DNA of 64,000 nucleotides from Sisyra terminalis (GCA_958496175.1 OY292276.1:51411080-51475079), one strand, 5' to 3'. Positions 47,473 through 58,972 are shown, counted from the first letter of the stretch. Program-made: numbers and translations. Notes: generated from the sequence alone by a model not told the origin.

Positions 47473-47559
47473 TTATAAAGCTTTAAAGCTCAATAAATAC
47501 GATACTCGTGAAAGTTGAGGGCATGAGGGTAAGTACATAGTATTTATATTATGTCTACA

Positions 47560-48060
47560 TACACTTGACTTTAATCGCGTTTCATTCAAATCGGCAACTC
47601 TTTGAAAATGTGACTCATATGACGTAATGTATGACGCCGCAGAACGTGAAGAACGCTCTTGACATTCTCCCATTTACTATAGCACACAATTCTCATCATC
47701 CTTCCTCATCATACACCCATACAAGTCACCGAAACGAGAAAACGCACCCCCGACTCGGGTGCTCCAAGAAATGAAGACAGAAAGTTTATTTAGCCCGGCC
47801 GTTTTATATTTTTTACTTTGTTAAAAGCTCTGGATGTAAAATGTGTATACGATATCATTCTCAAGATAATTAAGGTTGAAGAAGAGGTATGAGTGTTGTC
47901 GACTTTGGCCAGATATATTCGAGGGGAACGGGCGAGGGTGGTTGTGAAATATTTATGGGATTGCAGGGTGAACCATTTCTTCTAAGAGCTCAGGTTGTGG
48001 ATGAATGTCGGAAATAAGAGTGCGCACGGTTTAGTTACAGGGCGAACTTATTGAAATTAC
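47560..48060. promoter_or_regulatory. Less AT-rich patch with clustered bZIP-type sites
   Basis: Three bZIP-like half-site motifs lie within 28 bp: TGACTCA (AP-1 type, 47611-47617), TGACGTAA (CRE/PAR type, 47620-47627) and TGACGCC (47632-47638). The surrounding 500 bp is more complex and richer in GC than average. The minus-strand frame 47473-47673 (MGECQERSSRSAAS...) is open for 66 codons but unrecognised. An enhancer, a promoter or an unrecognised exon would all fit; none is shown. Confidence 0.3.
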
Positions 48061-48588
48061 ATCAAAGTTAATGATGTGTCTCGTTTTGTACTAAAGCTTT
48101 TTTCTCCATTTTGCATAGAATTCTCTCAATTGCATCAGGTACTTCGTTTCAACTTAACATTATTATTATTTTTTTATTTTTTTTTTTAGTTCAACATCAA
48201 AGGATGTAGTTTTCTTTTTTAATATGGAACAAAGCAAAAAGAAAATTTCAAATATTCAACAACGACATGAAAATAATATAAATTATAATGAATGCAACTT
48301 TCTTATTACATAACATCAAGTACTTTTAATGATATATTTTGCGACTGAATTGGATCTGGCAATAGAAAAATATATTTAAATGTATTTCAACTATAGAAAA
48401 TTTTAAATTGGCCCTCTCAAGTTTCACTTTATTACGCATAAAAGCTTATAAATACCTTAATGAAACATATAGGCAAGAATTCTTTTTCCGAAATTCAAAT
48501 AAAAGAATTTATATTGAACTATCTTATTTCACTTTTTCTAAGAGACTTAGTGCGAAAAATTGTATTAAAAAAAATATTAGTATTATCA
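48061..48588. other. AT-rich DNA without recognisable genes
   Basis: The plus-strand frame 48408-48635 runs into the foldback element and is not supported. Confidence 0.5.
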
Positions 48589-48748
48589 AAATAAGAAGAC
48601 AATTCAGGTTGTTTAAGATCGGTTTTTTTATTTAATATTTTTTAATATTCAAATTTGCTACGTTTAGTTACGTATCGTAACTTCATGAGGCTTCTTGAGT
48701 CACAAAAAATATAATATTTTCAATTTAAATTCAATAAATTATTAAATA

Positions 48749-49448
48749 CTAGCTGATCCCTACAACTTCGTCAGCGTAACGTAGGTGTATTTTCTATTTA
48801 GATTTGCTATTTGTAGTGGTTTATGAACATTTTTATTTTTCTTATTTCTTTTACGAAAAACATAATCATACTTAAAAACACTATTTTGTCGACATTAAAA
48901 AGACAGACTTAATGAACTGTTGCTTAGAATAAAATAATTTTATGTAATGATCAATAAATTGTCAAAAAATATTTGTAAATATATTTAATGAGTATGGTCT
49001 ATTGCGTATACCTACGGTAGGTATACCTACCGTGAACCAAATAATCCGTTAATCAATCAGCATCTATACTCAAATAAAAAATATCGCCAAGTTCAATAAA
49101 GTCGGTCTTAATTATGAGTAAAAAAAGTCGAAAGTTATCAAAATACTCGCGTCAAAATAACAGAAGTAAAAAGTCTATATTTTTGAATATTAGTAGGAAT
49201 CCCATCTCACTGTTTCGATTCCCGAATGAACTTTTTTCCAAAAACTATTACATTTTTTGGTAATTTTTTCACTAATTATTGGAGTTTTAGTCTGGATCCC
49301 TATTTTTTTTGAAAATTTAATATAGCCCATGTTCACCGGAAATAGTGTAGCTTTCCCAACAGTGAAAGAATTTTTCAAATTGGTCAAATAGTTTCTGAGC
49401 CTATTCAAAGCAAACAAACAATCAAATCTTTCCTCTTATAATAATAGA
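48749..49448 (-). mobile_element. Helitron-like non-autonomous element B (700 bp)
   Basis: On the minus strand it begins TCTATTATTATAAGAGG after an A (49449) and ends GGGATCAGCTAG before a T (48748). That is the A|TC...CTAG|T arrangement of Helitrons, with no target duplication. The GACGAAGTTGTAGGGATCAG stretch before the end resembles common insect Helitron 3' hairpin regions, although the hairpin is weakened. It matches element A at 26742-28355 in its 5' 200 bp and in the block around the palindrome, but lacks about 950 bp of A's middle. It has a further stretch of about 40 bp that A lacks. It sits inside foldback copy 3, so it is the younger insertion. Confidence 0.6.
49015..49032. repeat. 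Conserved 18-bp palindrome in Helitron-like element B
   Basis: CGGTAGGTATACCTACCG is identical to 28086-28103 in element A. In B it lies about 266 bp from the 3' end, and in A about 252 bp from the tentative 3' end. Confidence 0.9.
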
Positions 49449-49532
49449 TAAAACCCGATCTTGAACAACCTGAATTGTCTTCTTATTTAATAAAAGCTGA
49501 GATCTGAATTTTATCATTTATTAATATTATCA

Positions 49533-52200
49533 TTTTTAAATTGTTATCAGGAAAGTGGACATAAAAGGATGTAAATCCATTAATAACTAATAACTAAATC
49601 CGCAACATTTCGGTCCTTTAGTAAACTTTAATTAGGCTTCTAAAAAATCATATTAAGAGAAAATACCGGTTTACAAAACTTTTAGGACAATAAGTACTAA
49701 TTACTACATTGCAAAAATTTAAAATCTTAATTACAAATTCTAATTATATTACAATAATTAATAAAACTAGGTAATTTAATTTATTTAATATATCTTATTC
49801 TTATTAAACTTTGTAATGTATGAATGTATAAAAAAAAAACAAAATCTATGTAAATTAAAGTAAATTAACAATGTAGTAATTAGTTTTGTTCTAAAAATTT
49901 TGTAAACTTGTGCTTTTTATTGATATGATTTGAGGACAATGTTGTAGTGCGTTTTATCAAAAACAAAAAACCATCAAAAGCTTTGAAAAATATATGTATT
50001 CCTTTAAATCTCTTGAAGCTTTTCTGCAATAAATCAACAGTTTTCAATTACTTGATAAAAAAATGGTATAACAGTGAAACAGAAAATGTAAAACCAGTTG
50101 GGATATTACCCATAAATTTGTCGTAAAGCTTAGAAATAAAAGCTCATAGAATTTGTGCTTTTCTTTCTTTGTTGAATATAGTTTTTTTGTACTTAATTTT
50201 AAGGGAAGAAGAATTAATTGGTATCAATTTAGATGATCTCAACGATCATAACATAATATCAGTTTTAATAAGTTATAACTTAAAATACAATGTCCTTTAT
50301 TTTAATTTTCAATCTTGGTCCAAACTTTTAAAAGAATTTTTTTTCCTACTAAATTTATTTTTTTCCTATACAACTGAAATAAAATTTTACTATTACTTGG
50401 AGCAAATTTAAATTTTCAGAGAATATATGGTAATTAAATATGTGTATATTCGAAAAATGCAACAAAAATAATCTAATATTTGAAAATTGTAATTAGGTAT
50501 GACTCCTTAATATTTTAGCATTTTAAAATACTATTTACCAAATAAGATTTATTTATAAGATGCATATGTATAATGCATATATATTTAGCTTTACTATTTC
50601 TATGAACTACGGTATTGTAGTCTACTACTACATTGAGTGAGAGCCTAACTTTTTAAATAGGTGTTATTATTTTTTTCTTTTTAGTTCCCTAATATAGGAC
50701 CAAATCTTCAATCATTCGTCCACCCAATATCTCCATATTTTTCAAAGAATTCATTGTAAACCTTCCATAAAAAATAAAGCAAAAAATATAAATACAAGTT
50801 AGAAAAACTAAGAGATCAAGAAATTTTTGCTCTTCTTATTATTGTAGAGGATTAAAGTTTTATAATAATTAACTCCCAAAACACTTATTGAAAGTAGGAC
50901 AATAAGTAAACATTTTTTAAGCAAAAAGGGTCAAGTAAGAGTTGTAAAAAGTATCCATTAAACTCTTTATGTTGGAATTTTTGTCTTTTAATTAATTTTT
51001 TTATTCCATTTATAAATAATAACATGATTTTTTAACTATTACTATATTTTCAACTACTTTTTTACAGTTTACAAAATGCTTGATAAATTAAAAATTCCAG
51101 AACTATTCAAACAATAATTATTCTATAAATTTTCAAATGTATTCTAAATGTTAGCATTGACATTTTATACTGACAATGTTCTCATTTATACAAAGACTAT
51201 AAATAGAATTCTATTTCAGAGTTAATTTTTTCTCAATTGAAATAAACAATCAATACACCTATTGGACGTTAACGAAGGTATATTGTACAAAATTACGATG
51301 TCAAATTGAAATTTTGTTTAAAACTCATTATTTTTGATCAAAAGCATTGCAATTTTTTTGGTGTTGTATCTACATATTTGGTAAAAGTTAAATGAACAAA
51401 AAAATTGTTCAATTAATTGAAAATTCATGACAATATTTATCGCAATGAAATTGAAATTCATTACATTTTTTCGTGGTCGAAAATTCTATGAATCTTTTTA
51501 CATTTTTTGAACGATTACGCTTATTTTTTCGCATACTTAGGATACATTTAATGGACTCCTACATGGGAACTGTGCAAAATATAATTGTTGATTTTACAAA
51601 TAAGTTTTAGAAGTGCACATTTAAGAAAATATGGGAAGAAAAAAAATATTAGAGTTATTTTTATGAAATGATTTGATCGTTTAAATTTTATGAGACCGAA
51701 AAAAAATCTTTTGTCCGCTCCGTAACGAGTGTAATTAAACGAATTAAAAGACAAGAAAACACGATGGGGTGCATGGAAATACTTGAGGTAAAATTCCTCC
51801 CTCGATTTCAGTGAATACTTGTGCAAAAAAAAAAACGGAAAAGTCGCACATGAAATCGACATAGAATGAATATATAAACGTTTAATGAAAACTTGGTCAT
51901 ATAATAATCGTCTCTGTGATGCAAACGTTATGAAAGTCTTTAATCTTAACGTTATCAAACAAAAAGAAAAGAATTTATAACATTTTATGTGTAACGAGTT
52001 CGGTATACGCTTATACGTAACCGGCAAAAAAAAAGCTCACCCGATCTCATATCAAAGGAAAATTTTTATATATAATTTGTTTAAGTACTTTTTCATATGA
52101 ATGCAGTAAACTTTTGAATAAAACACGTGTCATAAGAGCGCCCGCGTAGAAATAAATATGCACCCAAACGACTTATGTTATTTCCCTACGAGCTTTCGAG
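49533..52200. other. AT-rich DNA without recognisable genes
   Basis: A decayed relic of a CGAAATGTTG / AGGCTTC foldback end lies at 49600-49640. The 159-codon minus-strand frame at 51548-52027 is the longest in the window; its Phe runs come from A-tracts and no domain or signal is seen. The region 51690-52060 is somewhat more complex than average and could be regulatory, but nothing specific can be shown. Confidence 0.45.
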
Positions 52201-52209
52201 CTTTGGCCG

Positions 52210-52218
52210 TATAAAAGG
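52210..52218 (+). promoter_or_regulatory. TATA box-like TATAAAAGG
   Basis: TATAAAAGG follows a GGCC box in a patch (52130-52230) that is less AT-rich than its surroundings. About 55 bp further on, AAAC|GTAAGA could act as a donor. There is no clear initiator and no open frame downstream, so this is a weak candidate. Confidence 0.2.
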
Positions 52219-52676
52219 CTGCTAAGTATTTTTTTCTTTGCCCATACTAGGCAAGCATAGAAACGTAAGAATTTCGTTCACAGTATGTGAATATTTCTGC
52301 AACATTCAAAGTACTTACTAGTTTATTTGAAATTTTTAACTACCACAAAGAAATATGTACAAAAATCTACCTAGACTTCCACTTTGTAAAATCGAAATAT
52401 TTAAATTCTTTTCTATTCTATTATATTTCATTCAGTTAAGTTAGATTGGTGCAAAGAAATTTCTTTTATCATTCGTACTTTTCATATCATTGAATTCGAG
52501 AAACTACATTTCTTTGAGCTTAAAGCTTTGCCGTTATTTGTCCTTTGTTCGAAAAATGAAACTTTTAATATCCCAATTAAAAATATGCTTTTTACATTAA
52601 AAATAAAGTCAGACTTTGATCAGCACTTATACTTCCAATGAAGATCAACAAATTTCTTCCAAAATATCGTAAGGTA
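52219..52676. other. AT-rich DNA without recognisable genes
   Basis: Nothing recognised apart from the weak donor noted with the TATA-like box. Confidence 0.5.
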
Positions 52677-53638
52677 GTCACCAAATAACGTCCCCTTTTT
52701 GAAAAAAATGTTGCGATTAAAGTAATCAATATAACGTCAAAATTTAGTTATAACATTTCTTTATTATTTTAAATAAAAAAAATCTGTTAAATTCTTTATT
52801 ATTTATACAAAAATATTCTTTACAAAAAAGTGGACATTCTGAAAATAATTTTTTGGGCACTTAATTACGTCCCGGGGACGACATTGAGATCACAATAATC
52901 AGGACTTACACAAACATAAACTATATTTTTAACAATATATAATTATTAGTATAATCATAATAATAACAACATCTAATCAGACTTATTAATCATTGATGTA
53001 CCTATAGTTTAAACTTTAAGTAATTTTAATTCTTTAAGCAAATTGAACAGATAAAGTTAAGCTCCGGATTTTCAACACAATCCTCATGCATCCATTGGAA
53101 ACATTTTGTGCATCCTATCCACTTTTCTCCCATTTTATCATGGTGCTGATCCCTGTTTCGTCCACACTAAATATTTTATTGAAAAAATGATTGTTGATAA
53201 AATACAACTGCCGAATAACGAAGTAATCTTAATATCGTCCCGGGGGCGATATTAGGCTTATGTAAGGGGACGATATTAGGAATTTGCCAGTTGTGTTGAC
53301 AATTTGTATTCAACCAAAAATGCATGCCATAACCTAAATGAAAATATAATCGATTTAATTTTAAGCGATAACATCAAATTTTGGCAAAGTTTCGTTTAAA
53401 TAATTCAAGAAAATCACCATTTAAACTTTATCGATAATATTTCAATCAAAAACTTACCTTGACAAGTTTTTTATTTTTTTAAATATCTTGACACAGACCC
53501 AACATTTCACCGCTAAAAATTGAAATGATTGTCTGACTTAACTGACTTTAAATTCAAATTATAAAAACTAGGTGGTGTTATTTAGAAAAAAAGATACCCA
53601 AGGGGGTGAAATTAAGCTTGGGGACAAAATTTGGTGAC
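52677..53638 (-). mobile_element. Internally deleted pogo-like (Tc1/mariner superfamily) element
   Basis: The ends GTCACCAAATAACGTCCCC (left) and the complement of GGGGACAAAATTTGGTGAC (right) are each flanked by TA (52675-52676 and 53639-53640). Inside, the motif CGTCCC/GGGACG is repeated next to ATTA-type sequence: the left end, TTACGTCCCGGGGACGACAT (about 52866), ATATCGTCCCGGGGGCGATA (about 53231) and GGGGACGATATTAGG (about 53267). These look like transposase-binding subterminal repeats. The remaining coding DNA (53026-53213, minus) joins the start of a DDE catalytic domain directly to a C-terminal zinc finger. The element is 962 bp and non-autonomous. Confidence 0.8.
53026..53213 (-). pseudogene. 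Pogo-like transposase remnant: DDE start fused to PHD-like finger
   Basis: From 53213 the minus strand reads ...INNHFFNKIFSVDETGIST, matching the V-D-E-T-G-I block around the first catalytic Asp of DDE_1/pogo-like transposases. About 15 bases later, in another frame, it reads GEKWIGCTKCFQWMHEDCV followed by ENPELNFICSICLKN and a TAA (53028-53026). The spacing C-x2-C, W-x-H-x2-C, F-x-C-x2-C is a PHD-type finger, known at the C-terminus of many insect DDE_1 transposases. The other two catalytic acids are missing, so an internal deletion is inferred at about 53145-53155. Confidence 0.8.
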
Positions 53639-53640
53639 TA

Positions 53641-55082
53641 TACCTTATTGAAAATTTCATTTCGACCAATCGAAAATTGCCGACAGTAATCAATTTTTCA
53701 TTTGGTTTCAATTCCCCTAAGTACATTATCGTATATTGTATTCAGTTTTATAGAATAGAAATGGAGGAACAAATGTATACGTACATACGTATTGTATGTA
53801 TAGAGGAGAATGTAATGGGCGATTTTCAGAGATACGAAAGCAAACTATTTCGGAAATAAACAAACAAATAAAATGAGCTAAACAAACTAATTACTTGGTT
53901 GTATGCTAACTTGAAATCAAAGCTGAATGGAGTAGAGAGCATTGTTGGCTAACCTCTTCAATTTAGACAACAAACATCATATATCGAAGAGCAGGCGAAT
54001 GTCGAATACATCCCTCGCATTTGCCTAAATATACCATTAAAACTAAAAGTGATTCGTTTCTTTTTTATTCAACTTATGTCTACATTAAACTACATTAGTT
54101 CATTTGTATAGCCTTGTAATAAAAAATGGTAATTTTAAATTTCAATTTTTTGTCGATAATGCTTTTTATAAATCAAATCAATTTTATAATTTCTTCACAA
54201 ACTAGAGCTTTAAAATGAGTGCTAAAAAAAGGATTTATAAAAATGTTATTGACAATTCAAAGAGGGAAAATCATATATTTCGAGAGGAGTAGAACTGTAG
54301 AATTTTAGAGAAAAAGGAGTAGAACTGGTGATTCGATTACGATTAGGATACGATTTATGAAAACATAAAAGAAAAAATCGGAGATTTTGAAAAGATTGTC
54401 AGCTTTTATACATAAACTTTTTCTCAAAACTTAAATTTTTCTTTCGAAACAATTCTTTAGTATTTGTAGGTGTATGGGGGTTAAAATCGAAGTGGTGTAA
54501 GCTAAGTTTCCAATAATTTTGACTTAAGTTTGAAAAAATTATTTAGTTAGTTAAATATTCAGATGGTCCCCTGCACAAAGATTTAGATATTTTTTGATAA
54601 ATTTTAGAAAAAATTTGTGCTTTTTAAAATGAAGTTTAATTGACTTACCCCACTTTGACTTTAACTACCTTATATATATCGTAGTGTATATCTAAAGTCT
54701 ATGAAATTAAATTTCTTTCGAACAATTTTTATGATAAGTGACTGAAAAATGTATGGAAGTTCTAAGCTTTATGTAAACTTTTTTAGACAAATAAATGTTG
54801 TACTTATAATCTAAGAAAAATTGTCTATTAGTAAATCCGGATTCTATATAAATATATATCTCAAGAAAATACAGGAATTTTAGGTGATATTTTAGACTCC
54901 CAAACTCTGGAAGGAAAATTATACAGAAAAAAATTTCTTAAAGTCGAAAAAAAAATGTTTCTCTATTTCTTTATAAGTCGTAATGCAAATGCCAGAAATT
55001 TTTCCTGCTTTACAAGAAAAATTGTCAATAAGTAAAACAGACAACTATATGAATATTCACCTTAATAAAATTAAGAAAAGCA
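53641..55082. other. AT-rich DNA without recognisable genes
   Basis: The plus-strand frame 53677-53859 has no recognised motif. Nothing else recognised. Confidence 0.5.
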
Positions 55083-55525
55083 CTAGGACCTTCGGGGTAA
55101 AAGTATGGTAAATTTGCCCCCGGAAGATATTTGAATGGTTATGGTGAACTTTCTGTTAAGCTTTAAAAGACTTATACTGACATTAAATTGATCAGGATTG
55201 AAAAAAAAAACAGTTGTACTAAAATTATATCATGGTTAAAAATTGAAAGATATTTTTTTTCCATTTTTTTTAAGTATCTTATGAATTATTAAAGCTCTTA
55301 ATTGTTTTCCCAGAAGCTACCATCAGCTCTCAATATTCAAAGTTTTTGTTCTGATTTTTACATAATTTGCTTTTTCTCAAAAATCAATTAATTGAATTAT
55401 GGATCTAAAACATTCAGAATCTTATAACTTAATTTATACCTAAAAATCCTGCCAGTATCGTTTAAGTATCTTCCGGGAACAAATTTACCATACTTATACC
55501 CCACGAGCTTTTGATCGTTTTAGAT
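55083..55525. mobile_element. Candidate MITE with inverted ends of about 50 bp
   Basis: Left TTCGGGGTAAAAGTATGGTA ... CCCCGGAAGATATTTGAA (55093-55135) and right TTTAAGTATCTTCCGGGAAC ... TACCATACTTATACCCCACG (55462-55507) are reverse complements at most positions. The interior of about 330 bp is AT-rich with no frame. Termini and target duplication are not resolved. Confidence 0.5.
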
Positions 55526-56904
55526 TAGCAAATTGTACTCTGGGAAGAAAAAATAAACAACAATTTTTTTTTAAATTTCCAAAAAATGGTCCTTACAAAA
55601 TCAGGTACTTGTTGACTATTTTAATCGAATTTCTCGCGGTTTCGGTGCCATTTCTCTTGAACTTTGATAAAAAGTTTTTTATCTATTAAATTTACGAGTT
55701 TATGTTGTATTTTCATCAATATTTCGATTAGTACACTAATAGAAGATAGAAAAGGGCTCTAAAGTTTGAACAAATTTTCCGTTTCCAAAATTTTTGTCAT
55801 TAAGAATTAGTTTCTATTATTATACAAACGGTGCAAAAAAGTATAATAAAATATCGAAAAACAATTTAAAATCTCAGTTTTTGGTTTTTGGCCAATGCAC
55901 CAATGATAAATAAGGGGGCGCTCGAAAGTTTTGCCAAATATCAATATAATAATGTTAATAAAAAATCCTCAGTTTTTGATCCCTTTTAGAGGCTGAATGC
56001 TACTTGATATTTGTGATATGGTATCCACTATTCATAATCTTGGAGTTATTGGCAATTATTACTTAAATCTTAGGCATTTTTACCGGAATTTATTTTTTAT
56101 TTTACAATTCAAAGGTTTTAAAAATTAAAGTTTAACTCCAGAAACTTTTTCTTTTAGATTACAGAAATTCTTGTTCTTCCATTTTCATACCTTTTTACAA
56201 AGATAAATCTTTAATTTTTCGAGTTTAATATCAGTTTGGGAAAACCAATAGTTTTACTGAGTTCAGATAAATAAAAGTTAAAGATGAATTTTTTTTTTGT
56301 AATTTTTGATATTTTTTGAGACAGTTTTAATTAGTAGTCTAGCAAGAAAATAAAAAACAGGGAAATATATAATAATACCGACTCTTTTATATTATGTTTC
56401 AAGTAAGCAATCGATAAATAGTCGAAACCCTTTGTTAAATAAAAAAGTATTAGACAAGCACAGTGCAACTTGTTGGTGAAAGCTTTTGGGATCGATGTCA
56501 CACGCGATATATTTTAATTATTTTATTCATGAGCCCTCTTTCCACTGTGTGTTAACGGCAATGGTATTATTAACACTTACATACGATACTATGCCTCGGC
56601 GTTGAGCTTTCAAAAAGGGTGTATATTATTTTCAATAGCGACCCCTATTTGTAAGGGTGTATTATTGGACATCGTAAAAACTGATAATGATCATAACTGT
56701 ATTAAAACATATTTAAAAATTATTGTAAATATTGAGACTATAATTTAAAACTTGACGACTTCAATGGATGAAAAGGAGGCTTTAAATAAGGGCGATAAAT
56801 ACAATTAACCCTATTGTACTGCTATGATATGATATGGTGTTTAGAAAAACGAAAAGATTTGGAATTGAATCAATCAACAAAAAACTTTTAGTTACATAAT
56901 TATT
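55526..56904. other. AT-rich DNA without recognisable genes
   Basis: A less AT-rich patch at 56460-56670 was examined; no frame, splice pair or repeat is supported. Confidence 0.5.
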
Positions 56905-58110
56905 AGACTGGGCCAAAAAAATCGACTATTTTTTTTTTAAAGTATATCGAAAATATTGTTCAAGGTGACAAAAAAAAAATATCGGGAAGATTTGAGCCCT
57001 TAATATAAATATTAAGAGGTCTATCATCTTTAATTTCGATTTTTTATTTGTGCTTTCAATTTGTGTCAATGATGTGAAACTATCAAGATAAAAAAATTCA
57101 TCTGCACATATATTTATAGAAAATTAAATTCCCAACAAAAAACGTCTCTGAAATTTTTTGCCAGATACGCCGTTTCCGAATAATCAAGCTTTAAACATTG
57201 ACATAATTTTTAGATTTATCTTGTTTATTTTGGAATTTTGTAACTAACGAACAAATAAATAAATAGAAATGAACAATATTGATTGTTGAAGGGAATTTAA
57301 TGCTCTACAAAAAAGGTCTCTTAATATTCTTACATAAAATCACTTTTTCAAAAGTTATTCACAGTTAAAGTTGAAAGAAAAATTAAATTATTGTTTTTTT
57401 CGTTGTTGAACCAATTTTGCAAGAGAGATTTTCTGTAAAAACGTTAAGAAACTTTTTTTGTAGAGCATTAAATTCCCTTCAACAATCTATTTGTTTATTT
57501 CTTTATAATTATTTGTCCATTAGTTACGAAATTCCAAAATAAAGAAGATAAATCTAAAAATTATATCAATGTTTAAAGCTTGATTATTCGGAAACGGCGT
57601 GTCTGGCAAAAATTTTCAAAGAGATGTTTTTTGTTGGGAATTTAATTTTCTATAAACATATGTGCAGATGATTTTTTTTACCTTGATATTTTAACAGCAT
57701 TGACGTAAAAATGAAATGACAAATAAAAAATCGAAACTAAAGAAGATAGACCTCTTAATATTAATATTAATGGCTCAATGATTTTATTTTTATTTTATTT
57801 TGATTGTCTATTATATTTATTTTGATTTATTTCAATTGTAAAAATTGGAAAAATGTTAGCTCTGTTAGGATGAGCGTCTACTAAATGTATAATTTATTTC
57901 GTAATGAACCTATTATACCGGGCCTATGCACAGATGATTTGCTTCATCTCTATAGGTGCATATCTATGTATAAAATTTTGTATGTAAATATGTAATAAAT
58001 TAAAAAAAAAACTTCCCGATTTTTTTTTTGTCACCTTGGACATTCTTTTCGATATACTTTTCAAAAAAAAAAAAATAGTCGATTTTTTTTGACCTATTCT
58101 AATAATTATA
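56905..58110. mobile_element. Large foldback element, same family as 4587-6090
   Basis: The left end ATTATTAGACTGGGCCAAAA mirrors the right end, which reads TTTTGACCTATTCTAATAAT (to about 58107). Further in, mirrored boxes are CAAGGTGACAAAAAAAAAAT, the GAGCCCTTAATATAAATATT / AATATTAATATTAATGGCTC pair, AGATACGCCGTTTCCGAATA / TATTCGGAAACGGCGTGTCT, and GAAGGGAATTTAATGCTCTA with its mirror. Arms are about 56905-57340 and 57420-58107, with about 220 bp inserted in the right arm (about 57785-58005). The shared GAGCCC-TTAATATT and AATGCTCTACAAAA boxes link it to 4587-6090 and 24700-24990. There is no transposase. Confidence 0.75.
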
Positions 58111-58620
58111 AATAATTAAGAGAGTTTACTTATGTAAAATTGTAGAAGCCAAGTTTGAAGTTATAAATCATATTGTTGATATTAGAATCATATGGTTGAT
58201 TTGAGGCGACATAAGACGCCGTTGGACGTCTTTGGCTATTTTTTGTAAGAAATCTGCGGGCTTGTGTAAAGGAGTTGTGTTTTTGTTTTGTCGTCGTCCG
58301 ACTACTCTGCTGAATTTCCTCGTCATTGTCTTTCTATTGTCATTGATGATGATACCTGTAAGGTCACAACCGCTTTCATATCTGATGGCCTCAAATGATT
58401 TACGGATCTTGAAAACGAAGTGATTAATGCAAACGTCAGTTGTAATATTACGCCACCAACGTGGTGGACAAAAACGGGAGATTGTCTACATGTATATGAG
58501 ACAAGTTATCGAATAGTATATGCCTTTAGGAGCCGCTTATTTATTTATATGATGAATTTTTTTTTAAAATGGTTTAATTGGCTTTTTTTAATTAATGTTT
58601 CTTTTTTATTTTTATTCTAG
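58111..58620 (+). other. Intron-like DNA before the GC-rich block
   Basis: The stretch ends with a strong acceptor-like tract, a T-rich run then ATTCTAG (58611-58620). A plus-strand frame over 58232-58423 contains a hydrophobic run, LLNFLVIVFLLSLMMIPVRS, like a signal or membrane segment. However, it has no ATG before that run, so coding is not supported. Confidence 0.4.
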
Positions 58621-58935
58621 ATTACAAGACGTTCGTCGTGGTGATAAGAGTGTGTATTTATTAACACGTGGGGGACATACTGGGCGCGACGACGCAAACG
58701 GCGGGCGCTGCACCGGTACCCGGAGCCGGTGTTCACGGACAAGGAGGTTACCCGCGCGGCGCAGACCCCACGTGTAGTGCGGTGCAACTCCACGCGGCCG
58801 CGAAAACGTTACAAAGCTTGGCGGCGGTGGCCACCGGCGCAGCAGGCAGCGCACATCATCGCGCTTCTGATCCACATTGTCCCTCAGCAGCACCGGCGCC
58901 CCCGTCCGAATCTTTTTGGAAAATGCCTCACAAAG
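58621..58935 (+). other. GC-rich exon-like block
   Basis: This 315-bp block is very GC- and CpG-rich, unlike its neighbours. It is preceded by ATTCTAG and followed by CAAAG|GTGAGT (GT at 58936). None of the three plus frames is open throughout: stops lie at about 58642-58647, 58659 and 58775. It is therefore not an ordinary internal coding exon. A long stretch (58648-58935) is open in the frame ending LFGKCLTK and uses many G/C-ending codons, but has no ATG. Another frame has ATG at 58922 (M-P-H-K, then the donor) in an AAAATGCC context. A 5' untranslated exon with the start codon near its end is the reading that fits best. The product is unknown. Confidence 0.45.
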
Positions 58936-58972
58936 GTGAGTTGCTCAAAAATTTACTACAAAGCCCATATAG

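Larger units (their letters stand above)
48589..49520. mobile_element. Hammerhead-like foldback element, copy 3, split by a Helitron
   Basis: A 12-bp direct repeat flanks it: TTAGTATTATCA (48577-48588) and TTAATATTATCA (49521-49532), 11 of 12 matching. The left part starts AATAAGAAGACAATTCAGG. The right part ends with CTGAATTGTCTTCTTATT, a spacer and the family terminal block GAGATCTGAATTTTATCAT. Without the 700-bp Helitron-like insertion the element is about 232 bp. The minus-strand hammerhead-like motif (about 48650-48705) has a perfect GTTACG/CGTAAC stem II. Both conserved boxes are mutated (CTCATGA, TAAA), so it is presumably dead. Confidence 0.7.

Noticed and set aside
49600..49650. Hammerhead-like relic near AAAGGACCGAAATGTTG
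   Set aside because: The CTGANGA box is destroyed and no stem I can be drawn; kept only as a comment.
50169..50411. 80-codon plus-strand frame
   Set aside because: Composition-driven (Leu, Phe, Asn, Tyr), no motif, non-ATG start.
51548..52027. Longest open frame in the window (159 codons, minus strand)
   Set aside because: Starts with TTG, is rich in Phe/Leu/Ile/Lys from A-tracts, has no domain, signal or splice support, and one such frame is expected by chance in 64 kb of DNA with A-runs.
58612..58893. 93-codon minus-strand frame opposite the GC-rich block
   Set aside because: A shadow of GC-rich composition; splice signals favour the plus strand.
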